Shown here one piece after another: positions 26,102 to 35,209 of a DNA stretch of 64,000 nucleotides. The notes beneath the pieces were generated by a model, which was given only the letters and a program-made list of their open reading frames with translations, was not told where the DNA came from and did no database searches. Made by a program: the position numbers and the translations under genes. Origin of the DNA: Myxococcales bacterium (GTDB lineage: Bacteria; Myxococcota_A; Polyangia; Polyangiales; Ga0077539); contig JAUSAZ010000052.1 of assembly GCA_030652255.1 (NCBI GenBank), positions 39,352-103,351 on the forward strand, read 5' to 3'. The first letter of the stretch is position 1. Each line of letters begins with the position of its first letter.

Positions 26102-26824
26102 ATGAGCTTCACCTGCCCCAACTGCCACGCCGAGGCGCCCGCCGTACCCCTTCGGTGCTCCGAGTGCGGAGCATCCCCGGGCGCCCGCTCCCGCGCCCGT
26201 GTGGGCCTCCGTCCCGCGCCCCTGGCCGTCCGCGCCGCCTCGCCCTCGCCCTCACCCGCTGACGTCGACCGCCCCGATCACGTCGAGGGCGTCGTGTTCG
26301 GCGAGCGCACCGCAGCCACCCGCGCGCCCCCGCGAAACCCGTGGAAGCTCGCTGCCGGCCTCGTTCTCGTGCTGGAGCTGCTGCCGTTCTTGCTGGCGTG
26401 GTGGGCGCTGGTCCTCGCGCTCCGCATCGCCCTCCTCCCCTTCGGCTGGGGTCGCGGCGGCTCGGGCGGGGGCGGCTCCTGGTGGTGGATCGTCCCCATC
26501 TTCGTGGGCGATCGCCGGGAGCAGATCCCCGTCTATCGCTACGGGGTGCGCACGGCGCGCGGTACGCGTGCGGTCGAACAGCGCGGTGACTTCACCGCCG
26601 GGGCGCTGGTCCCGGGCCACCGCGTCACCCTCGACGGTCGCGACGCCAACGGCGTTCTCCTCGTGGAGAGCGGCTACGACCACGACGAGCGCGTCACCCT
26701 CCGTCGCCCGTGGGACCCGTGGCCCTGGGTGCTCGCCGTGCTCCTGGCCGGCGGCTACGTCGAAGTCTGCGGCCTCACCTCGCTCGCAGCGACCGCACAC
26801 GCCTCTCTGCCGGCCCATCCATGA
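26102..26824 (+). CDS. Zinc-ribbon membrane protein
   Basis: A 240-aa protein. Residues 5-23 form a zinc ribbon (CPNCHAE...CSECG), followed by a disordered linker. Two close membrane spans lie at about 78-113 (AAGLVLVLELLPFLLAWWAL), then a Gly-rich stretch and a soluble beta-rich part. A third span is at about 205-225. Function is unknown. The gene is coupled by ATGA to the HerA ATPase, so it may place that ATPase at the membrane. Confidence 0.7.
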   Translation: MSFTCPNCHAEAPAVPLRCSECGASPGARSRARVGLRPAPLAVRAASPSPSPADVDRPDHVEGVVFGERTAATRAPPRNPWKLAAGLVLVLELLPFLLAWWALVLALRIALLPFGWGRGGSGGGGSWWWIVPIFVGDRREQIPVYRYGVRTARGTRAVEQRGDFTAGALVPGHRVTLDGRDANGVLLVESGYDHDERVTLRRPWDPWPWVLAVLLAGGYVEVCGLTSLAATAHASLPAHP

Positions 26825-29583
26825 CGGTCGAGATCCCCACCGACCCCGCGGCCCTGCCCGGCCTTCCGGACCGGCTCGCGGGGCGCTTCGACGAGTCCCT
26901 GCCCGCGCCCTTCGCCGCGCCGCGCGCGTCGCTCGAGTCCCTCCGGTCCCTCTCGTTTCGTCGGCTGGGCGGTGCGGCGCGCCGGGACGGCAGGGTCGCC
27001 TCCTCGGTGCCATCAGCCCTGCTCGCGGGGCTGTCCGCGACGGGCTCGCCCTTCGCGTGGGTGGTGTCCCTGCGGCGGGGGAGGTGCGCCGTGCTGGCGG
27101 GAGCCCTGCCCGAGCGGATCCCCTGGGTCGCCGGAGCCCTCCACGCCATGATGGGAGGTCCGCTGCCGAGCGGTCCTCCGGCGGACGTCGAGCTCTCCGG
27201 CGATCGGGCCTGGGGAGCCCTCCAGGGCATTCCGAGCTCCGCCTCGGCCCTCGCGATCGCCGACACCCTGCTCGACGCCGCCCACGGCGAGGACCTCACC
27301 TACCTCGTCTACGCGGCGCCCGAGCCCGTGGCGCTGTGTCGCGAGCGCACCGGGCACCTCCGCGCGGCGGTCGACGAGGTCGAGCGCCGGTGGCTGCGGC
27401 ACGGCGCGCAGGGCGAGCTGGACCGCGCGGCGATCGCGGCGCGGGACGCGATCGACGCCTGGATCCAGCGCTCCCGCGGGGGGGAGTCCGGCTCGCTCTG
27501 GCGGGTCTCGGCGCTGGTCTCCAGCGCGCGCGTCGAGGTGACCCGCATGGCACTGGCCGTGCTGGCCGGCGCGTTCCAGGAGGGCGAGGCGCCGACGCTG
27601 GCGCCGGTGCGCGGGGCGCTCTGCGGTCCGGCGGGCGGGCGCACCCCGCACTCCAACGTGTTGACGGCGCCGGAGCTCGCTGCGCTCTGCGTGGCGCCCG
27701 CGCGCGACCGCCACGGGTACGCCGTGAGCGACGAGACCCGCTTCGACGTCGACCCCCCGGCGGGCGACGAGGGCACCGTGCTGGGGGTCATCCTCGACGG
27801 CGAGCGGGCCACCGAGGCGCGCTGGGTCGTGCCGGACGACGCCTGGACGCGCCACCTGCTGGTGGCGGGGCACACGGGCTCGGGCAAGAGCACCACCGTG
27901 CGGAGCATCCTCTCGGCGCTCGCCGCGCGAGGCGTCCCCTTCCTCGTGCTGGAGCCGGCCAAGGGGGAGTACGCCGCCCTTGCCCACGCCGTCGACGGGC
28001 TCCGGGTGCTGCGCGCGGGGCGAATCTCGGCGGAGGGCGACGGGGAGGTGCCGTTCCGGTTGAACCCGTTCGCGTTCGCGCCGGGCTTCCCCCTCCACAC
28101 GCACATCGACCTGGTGACGCGCTCGTTCGTGGCGTCCTTCGGGATGATGCCGCCGGCGCCGTTCCTGTTGGAGGAAGCCATCCGTCGTGCGTACGCCGCG
28201 CGGGGCTGGCGCATGGAGACGGGCGAGCACCCCGACGGGTGGGACGCGCTCGCCTTCCCGACCCTGTCCGACCTCCTGGAGCAGGTGGACGGCGCGGTGC
28301 GGGACGCGGGGTACGACCGCGAGGTGGAGCGCAACCTCCGGGGCGCCCTCCGGACGCGCGTCGGCAACCTCTGCCACGGGCCCAAGGGGTTCGCGCTCGA
28401 CACGTGCCTGGAGGTGCCAGCGGGGCTGCTGTTCGGCGCGCCGGCGGTGCTCGACCTGCGCCACCTCGGGTCGGACGAGGAGAAGGCCTTCGTGATGGGC
28501 GTGGTGCTGACGCGCCTCTACGAGCAGCGCGAGGTCGAGGGCGCGCGCGACGGGGCGCTCCGCCACGTGCTGGTGCTGGAGGAGGCCCACAGGCTGCTGC
28601 GGGCCGCGCCGGAGCGCTCCGCCGAGGAGGGCAACATGGGGCAGCACGCCGTGCTGTCGTTCGCCAACCTGATCGCCGAGGTGCGCGCGTACGGGCAGGC
28701 GGTGTTCATCGTCGATCAGCTCCCGACGAGGTTGGCGCCGGAGGCGAGCAAGCAGACCGGGGTGAAGCTGGTACACCGGCTCCCGCCCCGGGACGACCGC
28801 GACGTGGTCGGAGACGCCATGACGCTCTCGGACGCGCAGAAGCAGGCGCTGGCGCGGCTGCCCCGCGGCGACGCCGTGGCGTACGCCGAGGGCATGGACG
28901 GCGCGTTGCGGGTGCGGATGGCCGGCGGGACGACGCGCTCCTCGCGCCCGTGGGCGACGGGGGCGGAGCACCGGCCCGCGCTGGACGCCCTCGTTCGCAG
29001 CGCGGCGCGAGCGAGATGGGGGTCGTTGCTGGAGGCCCCCGAGGTCCGCCGGAGCGCCGAAGGGGTGCTATGGGCCGCGCTGGAAGGGTCGCCGCCGGGG
29101 CCCCCGCGGGAGGCGCTGCGTCGCGCGGCGCAGACGGCGTCCGGGGCGCGACGGGACCCTCCCTCCGCCGATGGCCTGTCGCGGGCCGCGCTGGAGTCCG
29201 CCGTCTGGCGGAGGGGGCGCGCCCACGGGTGGAGCTCGCGCGACGTGGCGGGGGTGGAGGCGGCGCTCGGCGAGCCCGGCGGGCCGGGGAGCGCGCTGCG
29301 GGTCGCGCTGGAGCGTCGGCGCCGACCCTGCGGGTGCCGCGCGGAGGGTTGCCTGCGCGGGTACGAGACGGGGCTCGTCACGCGGGACCCGGGGTTTCGC
29401 GAGGCGCTGGCCGCGGCGGCGCGCCCCGGGGCGCCGGGGGAGTGGACCTCGCTGGTGTACGCCGCGGCGCGGGCGGCGGTGCACGCGGCGGCGGGCCGGG
29501 CGATCGACGCGGAGGGCGCGTGCGCCTGCGTGATGGCCCTGGCGGACAGGCTGCTGCGCGGCGGGCCGGCTACTCGGTCTTGA
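26821..29583 (+). CDS. HerA/FtsK-type P-loop ATPase
   Basis: A 920-aa ATPase of the HerA class, which pumps DNA or powers nucleases and defence systems. The first 340 residues are a helical and beta-rich N-terminal part. Walker A is AGHTGSGKST near residue 350, followed by LVLEPAKGEY. Walker B is HVLVLEEAHRLL (Glu for the usual first Asp), and VFIVDQLPTRLAPE is the arginine-finger-like motif. A C-terminal helical extension of about 200 residues carries a small Cys pair (CGCRAEGC). Neither NurA nor SIR2 is next to it. The convergent gene beyond it is nuclease-like, with 14 bp of overlap. Confidence 0.82.
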   Translation: MTVEIPTDPAALPGLPDRLAGRFDESLPAPFAAPRASLESLRSLSFRRLGGAARRDGRVASSVPSALLAGLSATGSPFAWVVSLRRGRCAVLAGALPERIPWVAGALHAMMGGPLPSGPPADVELSGDRAWGALQGIPSSASALAIADTLLDAAHGEDLTYLVYAAPEPVALCRERTGHLRAAVDEVERRWLRHGAQGELDRAAIAARDAIDAWIQRSRGGESGSLWRVSALVSSARVEVTRMALAVLAGAFQEGEAPTLAPVRGALCGPAGGRTPHSNVLTAPELAALCVAPARDRHGYAVSDETRFDVDPPAGDEGTVLGVILDGERATEARWVVPDDAWTRHLLVAGHTGSGKSTTVRSILSALAARGVPFLVLEPAKGEYAALAHAVDGLRVLRAGRISAEGDGEVPFRLNPFAFAPGFPLHTHIDLVTRSFVASFGMMPPAPFLLEEAIRRAYAARGWRMETGEHPDGWDALAFPTLSDLLEQVDGAVRDAGYDREVERNLRGALRTRVGNLCHGPKGFALDTCLEVPAGLLFGAPAVLDLRHLGSDEEKAFVMGVVLTRLYEQREVEGARDGALRHVLVLEEAHRLLRAAPERSAEEGNMGQHAVLSFANLIAEVRAYGQAVFIVDQLPTRLAPEASKQTGVKLVHRLPPRDDRDVVGDAMTLSDAQKQALARLPRGDAVAYAEGMDGALRVRMAGGTTRSSRPWATGAEHRPALDALVRSAARARWGSLLEAPEVRRSAEGVLWAALEGSPPGPPREALRRAAQTASGARRDPPSADGLSRAALESAVWRRGRAHGWSSRDVAGVEAALGEPGGPGSALRVALERRRRPCGCRAEGCLRGYETGLVTRDPGFREALAAAARPGAPGEWTSLVYAAARAAVHAAAGRAIDAEGACACVMALADRLLRGGPATRS

Positions 29584-30142
29584 CGTGGATTCGCCGACGG
29601 GCCTCGTCGTCGAGGCTAGCGTCGAGGGCCTCGCGGAGCTCGTCGGGCACGTCGCCGCGGCTCGTGTCGAAGACGACGTCGACCTCGGCGTAGCCCTGTT
29701 CGAGGCGGTCGCGGGCCTGGTCGACGACGCGCCGCGCGGTCTCCCCGGCGCGGTCGCGGTAGTACCTCGAGCTGAAGTCGTAGGACTTCAGCTCCACCGC
29801 GCGGCCGTCGTCGAGGACGGCGTCCGCGGCCTCGCGCGCGTAGAGGTGGCCGTCGGCGGCGCGGTGGACGGTCGGGACGCTCACCTCGCGGAGCTCGTCC
29901 CCGTGACGGCACATGTACCCGAGCTGGAACTCGGCGCCCTGGGCGGCGGCGGAGTCGCCCGCGAGGTCACGCAGGACCGCGTCACGGCCCTCCACGGAGC
30001 GGGTCTGGTCGAGGGCATCGAGCAGGCGCAAGAGATGCTCGGGGACGTGCTCGTAGGCCTCGCGCAGCTCGTCGAGGGACTCCGGGTCGTAGTCCGCGGC
30101 GAGGTCCGAGAGGCGCCGGCGGAGGGTGCGTTGATCGTTCAT
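29570..30142 (-). CDS. Hypothetical protein with PD-(D/E)XK-like nuclease signature
   Basis: A 190-aa soluble protein. The N-terminal 60 residues are helical. The middle has GAEFQLGYMCRH and then ADAVLDDGRAVELKSYDF, an acid followed by ExK as in PD-(D/E)XK nucleases, and a further helix with RVVDQARDRLEQG. The end (YAEVDVVFDTSRGDVPDELR) resembles the tail of toxin-type members. No immunity gene is apparent. It is the last gene of the minus-strand operon, 49 bases after the kinase gene, and it overlaps the HerA gene tail to tail. The assignment is by pattern only. Confidence 0.45.
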   Translation of the reverse strand: MNDQRTLRRRLSDLAADYDPESLDELREAYEHVPEHLLRLLDALDQTRSVEGRDAVLRDLAGDSAAAQGAEFQLGYMCRHGDELREVSVPTVHRAADGHLYAREAADAVLDDGRAVELKSYDFSSRYYRDRAGETARRVVDQARDRLEQGYAEVDVVFDTSRGDVPDELREALDASLDDEARRRIHVKTE

Positions 30143-30191
30143 GGGAAGGGACCTCCTCGCGTCGAGGGTTGCAGCCGTTCGCGGTCAGGGC

Positions 30192-31433
30192 TCAGCTCAC
30201 CACGCGGATCTCCACGTCGGCCAGCCGGAGCACGTCGCCGGGGTGGATCAGCACCGCTTCGTCGCTCGGGAGCTCGATCCACGCGCCTGTGGCGTGGTTA
30301 CGCCGGCAGGTCGGGTTGATCCCCATCGCGGAGATCCGGTAGTCGGGGCCATGACGGCGGATTGTGGCCTGGCGGGCGCTCACGTGGCGCGACCCTCCGA
30401 GGTCGTCGCGCCCGAGGGTCCGGACGATGCCGAGATCGAGGCGGCGCCCGTCGGCCGTCTCGAGGGCGAGCGAGGGGTAGGGCTCGCCGCAGAAAAGGCA
30501 CGCGGACTTGCTGTCGTCGATCACCACCTGGGCCTCGCACCGCGCGCAGCGCCAGACCTCCCAGAGGGAGCGGGTGAGCGCGCGCTTCCACTCGTCGGCC
30601 GTGGGGCGCTGCGCCGGGTCGAGGCCCAGGCCGCGCGCGAAGAGGGCGCGCAGCGCGGGGTCGAGCATCTCGGCCGGGAGGCCGGGGTTCGCGGGGCGAT
30701 CGAGGGTGGAGTTGAACCGCCAGCGGCCGTCGGACAGGGCGCGCAGCGTCGCGTCCACGTCGCCCGCCCCGTCGGGCGCGACCGCGGGGTGGACCCACAG
30801 CAGGATCTCGTGGATCAACAGCGACAGCGCGAAGCGGTCGGCCGCGAGCGAGACCGGGGCGGCCCGGCCGGCGTCCACCGCGCGCCGCACCTCCGGCGCC
30901 ATGTAGAGCTCGGCGCCCGCGACGGGGGACGGGAACCCCGGGGCCGCGAAGCCGTCGAGGTCGATCAGCTTGATGCGGATGACGCCGTCGCGGATCTCGG
31001 CCCGCACGTTGGCGTCGTGGAGGTCGCCGTGCGCGACGTCCCGGGCGTGCACGACGTCCACCGAGTGGGCCAGCGCGACGGCGGCGCCGAGGGCGGTGAT
31101 CAGCGGCGGCGACGCACCGTCGAGCAGCTCGCGCAGTGTCGTCCCGACGGCCATGCGCGCGTAGTGCCCGCCGCCCGGGAGGGCGTCCACGAACTCCCGC
31201 GGCGGGTGCAGCGTGGGCGAGAGGGCCTCGAGGTCGAGCCCGATGAGGTAGCGGGTGCGCTCGCGTCGGAGGTCCTTGCGCGTCACGTCGCGGAAGGTCT
31301 TCAGCACGCCGAACTCTCCGGACGGGACGTGCAGGACCTCGTAGGCGTCGCCCTCGGCGCCCCCGTCGAGGCGACGGACGACGCGGAGCGGGGTGCGACG
31401 GTCCGTGAGCACCGTGGTGTCGGGCGCGAGCAT
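30192..31433 (-). CDS. Ser/Thr kinase with zinc ribbon and C-terminal FHA domain
   Basis: A 413-aa three-domain protein. The kinase domain (15-285) has Lys45 in VLKTF, a catalytic loop AHGDLHDANV (Asp137, Asn142), a metal motif IDLDGF (Asp158), and MAPEV for APE. A zinc ribbon follows at about 297-320 (CARCEA...CLFCG). The last 85 residues are an FHA domain (TLGRDDLGGSRHVSARQATI onward), which may bind its own phosphorylated sites. RBS GGAGGGAG lies in the end of the PP2C gene, three bases upstream. The kinase, PP2C and vWA genes together form the second TerY-P-like module. Confidence 0.88.
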   Translation of the reverse strand: MLAPDTTVLTDRRTPLRVVRRLDGGAEGDAYEVLHVPSGEFGVLKTFRDVTRKDLRRERTRYLIGLDLEALSPTLHPPREFVDALPGGGHYARMAVGTTLRELLDGASPPLITALGAAVALAHSVDVVHARDVAHGDLHDANVRAEIRDGVIRIKLIDLDGFAAPGFPSPVAGAELYMAPEVRRAVDAGRAAPVSLAADRFALSLLIHEILLWVHPAVAPDGAGDVDATLRALSDGRWRFNSTLDRPANPGLPAEMLDPALRALFARGLGLDPAQRPTADEWKRALTRSLWEVWRCARCEAQVVIDDSKSACLFCGEPYPSLALETADGRRLDLGIVRTLGRDDLGGSRHVSARQATIRRHGPDYRISAMGINPTCRRNHATGAWIELPSDEAVLIHPGDVLRLADVEIRVVS

Positions 31434-31436
31434 GGG

Positions 31437-32654
31437 TCATCTCCCTCCGGCGGCGGGGCCGCCATTCGACACGGGGCGCGCCCGCCCGGTGAGGAGCAGG
31501 CCGAGCGTGACGTTGTCGTCGTACACGTAGCCCGCGGCGTCGCGGTGGGCGGTGAGCAGGGCCAGCATCTCGTCGAGCGCCGGTCGGACATCCCCGCGGT
31601 CCTCGGCGTGTCGGACGAGCTCGCGGGCGAAGTCATCGTCGACGCGATCGAAGACCCCGTCGGTGCCCAGCACCAGGGCGTCGCCGGAGCGCGCGGCGAA
31701 GGACAGCAGCTGCACCTCGCCGTACGGCTCCGGCCCGACGCTCCCGGTCAGCGCCGCGCCGGCCTGCTCGCTGCGCATGGGCTCGAACAGCGGGAGGCTC
31801 CGACCCTCGACGTCGACGTGCACGACGCTCCCGTCGCCGAGGTAGCCCACGGTGAAGGTCTCGCCGCCGGCGATCGCGATCAGCAGGGTCGATCGCAGCC
31901 CCCGGGTGTCGGGGTCGCGGTAGGCCCGAGCGACCAGGCGGAGCCCCTCCGACGCCGCGGAGAAGGCCCGCCGGACGGCGTCCAGCCGCGGGAGGTGCGA
32001 GGCGGAGAGGTCGGCCGCCAGGCTCGCCACGGCGGCCGCCGTCGCGACGCGGGCGGCCTCCCGCCCTCGCGGCAGTCCTCCGCACCCGTCGGCGACGACG
32101 ATGACCTCGTGCGGGCCCACCGCGAACGCCGCGGCGGTGTCCTGGTTCTCCGCGCGGACGTACCCGCCGAGGGTGGCGACCGCGGCCCCCCAGGGGGGAG
32201 CCGGCGGACGGGCGCCGACGCGCAGGAGCACGTCCGCGGCGGCGAGCATCTGCAGGCGCACGAGCGGGTCGGGCTCCTCCTCCAGCCGCGGGACGAACGC
32301 GCCGACGGCGTCGGGCGCCTGCCGCCCCTGCGGGAAGGGCCAGCTCGCGGCGACGGGGGGCGCGAGCGCGGGGGGGACGGGGGGACGGAGCGCGAGCTCC
32401 GCGCGGCGCCGGTGACGCACGACGGCGGCGATCAGCGCGGCCAGGCCGCCCAGCCCCAGGAGCGCGCCGGGCAGGGCGCGCCAGGGCGACGGCGTCGACG
32501 GGGTCACCTTCGCGGGGGCTGCGACCTTCGCCGCCCGAGCGACGGCGGAGGCGTCGGAGCGGGACTCGACCAGGCTCTCGCGCGTGAGAAGGACGGCGAG
32601 CAGGCCGAGGACGGCGAGACGCGCGGCGGTTCTTGGCGGGTCCAACGGCTTCAC
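31437..32654 (-). CDS. Membrane-anchored PP2C-type phosphatase
   Basis: A 405-aa protein. The N-terminus carries two hydrophobic segments, about residues 11-25 and 60-80, so the catalytic domain stays in the cytoplasm with a short loop outside. PP2C motifs run from AENQDTAAAF through VVADGCGGLPRG, YLGDGSVV and VLGTDGVFDRVDDD to YDDNVTLGLLL; all metal-binding acids are present. GGAAGG precedes the ATG by six bases. It is the antagonist of the kinase encoded three bases downstream. Confidence 0.88.
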   Translation of the reverse strand: MKPLDPPRTAARLAVLGLLAVLLTRESLVESRSDASAVARAAKVAAPAKVTPSTPSPWRALPGALLGLGGLAALIAAVVRHRRRAELALRPPVPPALAPPVAASWPFPQGRQAPDAVGAFVPRLEEEPDPLVRLQMLAAADVLLRVGARPPAPPWGAAVATLGGYVRAENQDTAAAFAVGPHEVIVVADGCGGLPRGREAARVATAAAVASLAADLSASHLPRLDAVRRAFSAASEGLRLVARAYRDPDTRGLRSTLLIAIAGGETFTVGYLGDGSVVHVDVEGRSLPLFEPMRSEQAGAALTGSVGPEPYGEVQLLSFAARSGDALVLGTDGVFDRVDDDFARELVRHAEDRGDVRPALDEMLALLTAHRDAAGYVYDDNVTLGLLLTGRARPVSNGGPAAGGR

Positions 32655-32666
32655 GCGACCTTCCGA

Positions 32667-32981
32667 TCAGTGCGAGGCGACCCGGATCAGCAGGAGCAGG
32701 AGCAGGAGCACCACCACGGCGATGATCGCCGGCGTGCGACCGTCCGAAGGGCGCGCGGTCGACACGAGCGGGAACGCCTTGCGGCTCTCCGACGGCGCCG
32801 CGGGGCGGACGGACACGGGGGGCAGGACGGCCGCCGCGGGCGCGGGGGGCGGGGCGGCCGGTGCGACCGCGAGCGCACGAGCGACCGTCGGAGCGCGGAC
32901 CCGGACAGGGACCATCGCAGGTCCCTCGGTGCCGATCTCGTCGAGGTAGCCGAGCAGCGGTTCTGGGGGGTGCACACGCAT
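32667..32981 (-). CDS. Small tail-anchored membrane protein
   Basis: A 104-aa protein with a disordered Ala/Pro/Val-rich body and a single C-terminal membrane span (TPAIIAVVVLLLLLLLIRVA), an inside-facing tail-anchored topology. The ATG at 32981 is preferred over an in-frame TTG at 32990, because GGAGG stands eight bases before the ATG but only two before the TTG. It may be a membrane tether or a kinase substrate. It lies between the vWA and PP2C genes in the same operon. Confidence 0.6.
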   Translation of the reverse strand: MRVHPPEPLLGYLDEIGTEGPAMVPVRVRAPTVARALAVAPAAPPPAPAAAVLPPVSVRPAAPSESRKAFPLVSTARPSDGRTPAIIAVVVLLLLLLLIRVASH

Positions 32982-32999
32982 GACGCTCAACGCCTCCGG

Positions 33000-33803
33000 T
33001 CAGCGCGGCGGGATGGGCGGGGCGCTCATGGGGAGCGTGCCGCCGGCGGTGAGGCTGGCCATGATCGACGCGGAGACCCGCCCCGCGACCCTCTCCATGT
33101 CCGTCGGGGTCGGCGTGGCCGAGATGGTGATGAACTCCCCTTCGGCGGCCTCGCACAGGGCCCGAAGCTCCGCGACCGGCTCCGCGACGATGCAGGTGAT
33201 GATGCCGCGCCGTCGGAGGTCCTCGCCGATCGCCCTCGCAGATCGCCCGGTGCGAGCCGGCTTCGTGTCGGACGAGCAGAAGCACACGAGCGCCGCGCGC
33301 GTCTGGCGGTCCGACGCGATCGGGAGGTTCTTCAGGGCGAACTCGACGCCGTCGAGGTGGTGCTCGGGCGGGTCACCGCCCCCCTCGAAATCGATCGCCG
33401 TCACGGCGGCGACGGCCTCCGTGGAGCTGCCACCGCTGAGGTGGAGCACCGGCCTCTGGCCGTAGTCCTCGTCGCCGTGGCTGAACACCCAGGTGGTCAG
33501 CTCGCCGACCCGGGGCTCGATGGCGGCGAGGATCGCGGTGACGTTGCCGTGGATGCCGAGGCGGAACGGGGCGCTGCTCGCGGTGCGGTCGACGTCGACC
33601 GCGAGCTGCACCTTCACGGGCACCCTCGGGCGCCGGCTGCCCGCGATGACGTGGGCGAGCCGGCTGGTCTGGGCGCCGGGGACGAGGCGCGCCTCCATCG
33701 GCGGCGCGTCGACCGCGCTCGGGAGCTGCTCACCGCACCGCGGGCACGACTGCGTCGCGGCGGGTGCGAGGGGTTGGCGGCACGAGGGGCAATGACGATT
33801 CAT
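33000..33803 (-). CDS. Zinc-ribbon plus vWA-like protein
   Basis: A 267-aa protein. Residues 5-24 form a zinc ribbon (CPSCRQPL...CPRCGE). Residues 60-250 have the vWA outline: VQLAVDVDRTASS at the MIDAS position (DxDxT rather than DxSxS), TTWVFSHGDED, GGGDPPEHHLDGVEFAL for the second loop, and VCFCSSDTKPA for the third. TerY-like proteins have this arrangement. AGGGAGAG precedes the ATG. It has its own TGTCAG promoter in the gap after the E1 gene. Confidence 0.75.
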   Translation of the reverse strand: MNRHCPSCRQPLAPAATQSCPRCGEQLPSAVDAPPMEARLVPGAQTSRLAHVIAGSRRPRVPVKVQLAVDVDRTASSAPFRLGIHGNVTAILAAIEPRVGELTTWVFSHGDEDYGQRPVLHLSGGSSTEAVAAVTAIDFEGGGDPPEHHLDGVEFALKNLPIASDRQTRAALVCFCSSDTKPARTGRSARAIGEDLRRRGIITCIVAEPVAELRALCEAAEGEFITISATPTPTDMERVAGRVSASIMASLTAGGTLPMSAPPIPPR

Positions 33804-33856
33804 GGCGGGTCTCTCCCTGGCGCGGCTCGAAGCGAGCGCGTCGTTCCTGGTGCGTG

Positions 33857-33883
33857 GACGTCGGTCCCTGCGGCGGTCTGACA
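33857..33883 (-). promoter_or_regulatory. TGTCAG-N17-CGTC promoter, second vWA/PP2C/kinase unit
   Basis: On the minus strand TGTCAGACCG starts at 33883 and CGTC covers 33860-33857. The ATG at 33803 is 53 bases beyond. It lies in the 122-base gap between the E1 and vWA genes. Confidence 0.65.
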
Positions 33884-33925
33884 GCCGCCGCGATCGACCC
33901 CGCGGGTCGGCGCCCCGCCCGGCGG

Positions 33926-35209
33926 TCAGCCCCCGAAGAAGGCCGCGTCGGCGTCGGCGACGGGCGCGTGGGCGCCGCACGCCGGGCACCGCGGGTCGCG
34001 GCCCATGGCGATGCCGTACCACCGCAGGATCGACAGCCCGTCGAGGCCGTGCCCCATGGGCTGCCACCGCGCGTACTGCTCCTCGCGGCGGTTCGCCCAG
34101 AAGTAGAAGTCGGACGTCAGGTCTGCGTCTAGCGCGGCCAGGCACGACGGGGTCCCGCGGACGAGCTCCTGCAACGCGAGGCGCACGATCATCGACGCCA
34201 CCGGCTGGATGTCGTTGGAGAGGCCCGGCTCCGGCACCACCGGCCGGTCGGAGTAGCCGAGGGCCTCCGCCTGCCTCGCCTGCGAGACCTCCTCCTCGCG
34301 GTGGCGCCACACCGCGGCCAGGATGCACTCGTAGCAGGGGCCCCGGCGCGGCCGGGCCCGCAGCACGTCGCCGCCGCAGGCCCGGAGCATCAGCCGACCG
34401 TAGAGGGCGACCTTGCCGTGCCGCAGCGCGGCCTTGTTGATGGCGCGGCGGCTGGCGTTGTTGTCGGTCCCCGCGATCACGAGATCGGCGCCCGCCACGG
34501 CGCGGTCGAGCGCGTCGGGGGAGGCCAGCACGTCGACCTCGTGGGTCGCGATCGCGGCGTGGGGGTTGCGATCGAGCAGGAGGTCGCGCACCGCGCGGGT
34601 CTTGTGGCGGCCGAGGTCGGAGACGCCGCAGGCGTGCCGCGAGACGTTGTGCAGCTCGAGCCGGTCATGATCGATGAGCGTGAAGCGGCCGACGCCGCAG
34701 CGGGCGAGCTCGAGCGCGCAGGCCGAGCCGCCGCTGCCGACGCCGACGATGGCGACCGAGCGCCGCGCGAGGAGGCCGGTCTCCAGGATGCCTCGCGTGC
34801 GGTCGAACACGTGCTCGAACCCGGGAATCAGTCGGGTGTCGCGGGGCTCGAGCCCGCCCGCCGCGGCGTCGACGCGCCACGCGAACGAAGCGGACCCGGC
34901 CGCGCAGAGGACGACCAGCAAGGGCCGTCCGACGGGCGGGAGCTCGGCCAGCGCGGCGCGGACCGCGGCCTCGCGGCGGTCGGACGGCAGCGCCTCCAGC
35001 GGCGGCTCCCCGGCGCGGTGCGCGACCACGAGCAGGCCGTGCTCCGGCAGTCCCCCCATGCGCCCCGTCGGGGGCTCCAGGTGGACGTGGATCGTGTCGC
35101 CGCCGTCGAAGCTCCCCGCGACGACGCGCCGGTAGGAGAACGGCGCCCCGTCGTGCGCGGGCTCGCTCACGGCGCGATCGACCTGGTCGGCGCGAAGGTA
35201 GACGCTCAA
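33926..35209 (-). CDS. E1-like (ThiF-fold) ubiquitin-activating enzyme homologue
   Basis: A 427-aa protein. The first 145 residues are an unrecognised beta-rich domain. The ThiF/E1 adenylation domain follows: AIVGVGSGGSACALEL (nucleotide loop, about 153-168), LIDHDRLELHNVSRH (Asp180, Asp182, Asn188, Arg191) and IAGTDNNASRR. Two CxxC pairs, CYEC at 292-295 and CPAC near the C-terminus, should bind zinc. Cys278 in RACGGDV is a possible thioester cysteine. It should activate a C-terminal carboxylate with ATP and pass it to the E2 encoded just upstream. It begins with TTG at 35209, overlapping the stop of the 68-aa gene (TTGA), so the two are coupled. Confidence 0.85.
   Translation of the reverse strand: MSVYLRADQVDRAVSEPAHDGAPFSYRRVVAGSFDGGDTIHVHLEPPTGRMGGLPEHGLLVVAHRAGEPPLEALPSDRREAAVRAALAELPPVGRPLLVVLCAAGSASFAWRVDAAAGGLEPRDTRLIPGFEHVFDRTRGILETGLLARRSVAIVGVGSGGSACALELARCGVGRFTLIDHDRLELHNVSRHACGVSDLGRHKTRAVRDLLLDRNPHAAIATHEVDVLASPDALDRAVAGADLVIAGTDNNASRRAINKAALRHGKVALYGRLMLRACGGDVLRARPRRGPCYECILAAVWRHREEEVSQARQAEALGYSDRPVVPEPGLSNDIQPVASMIVRLALQELVRGTPSCLAALDADLTSDFYFWANRREEQYARWQPMGHGLDGLSILRWYGIAMGRDPRCPACGAHAPVADADAAFFGG

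Noticed and set aside
30141..33881. A 1246-codon plus-strand frame across the kinase, PP2C and vWA genes
   Set aside because: Arg/Gly-rich antisense translation typical of high GC; the minus strand holds recognisable domains throughout.
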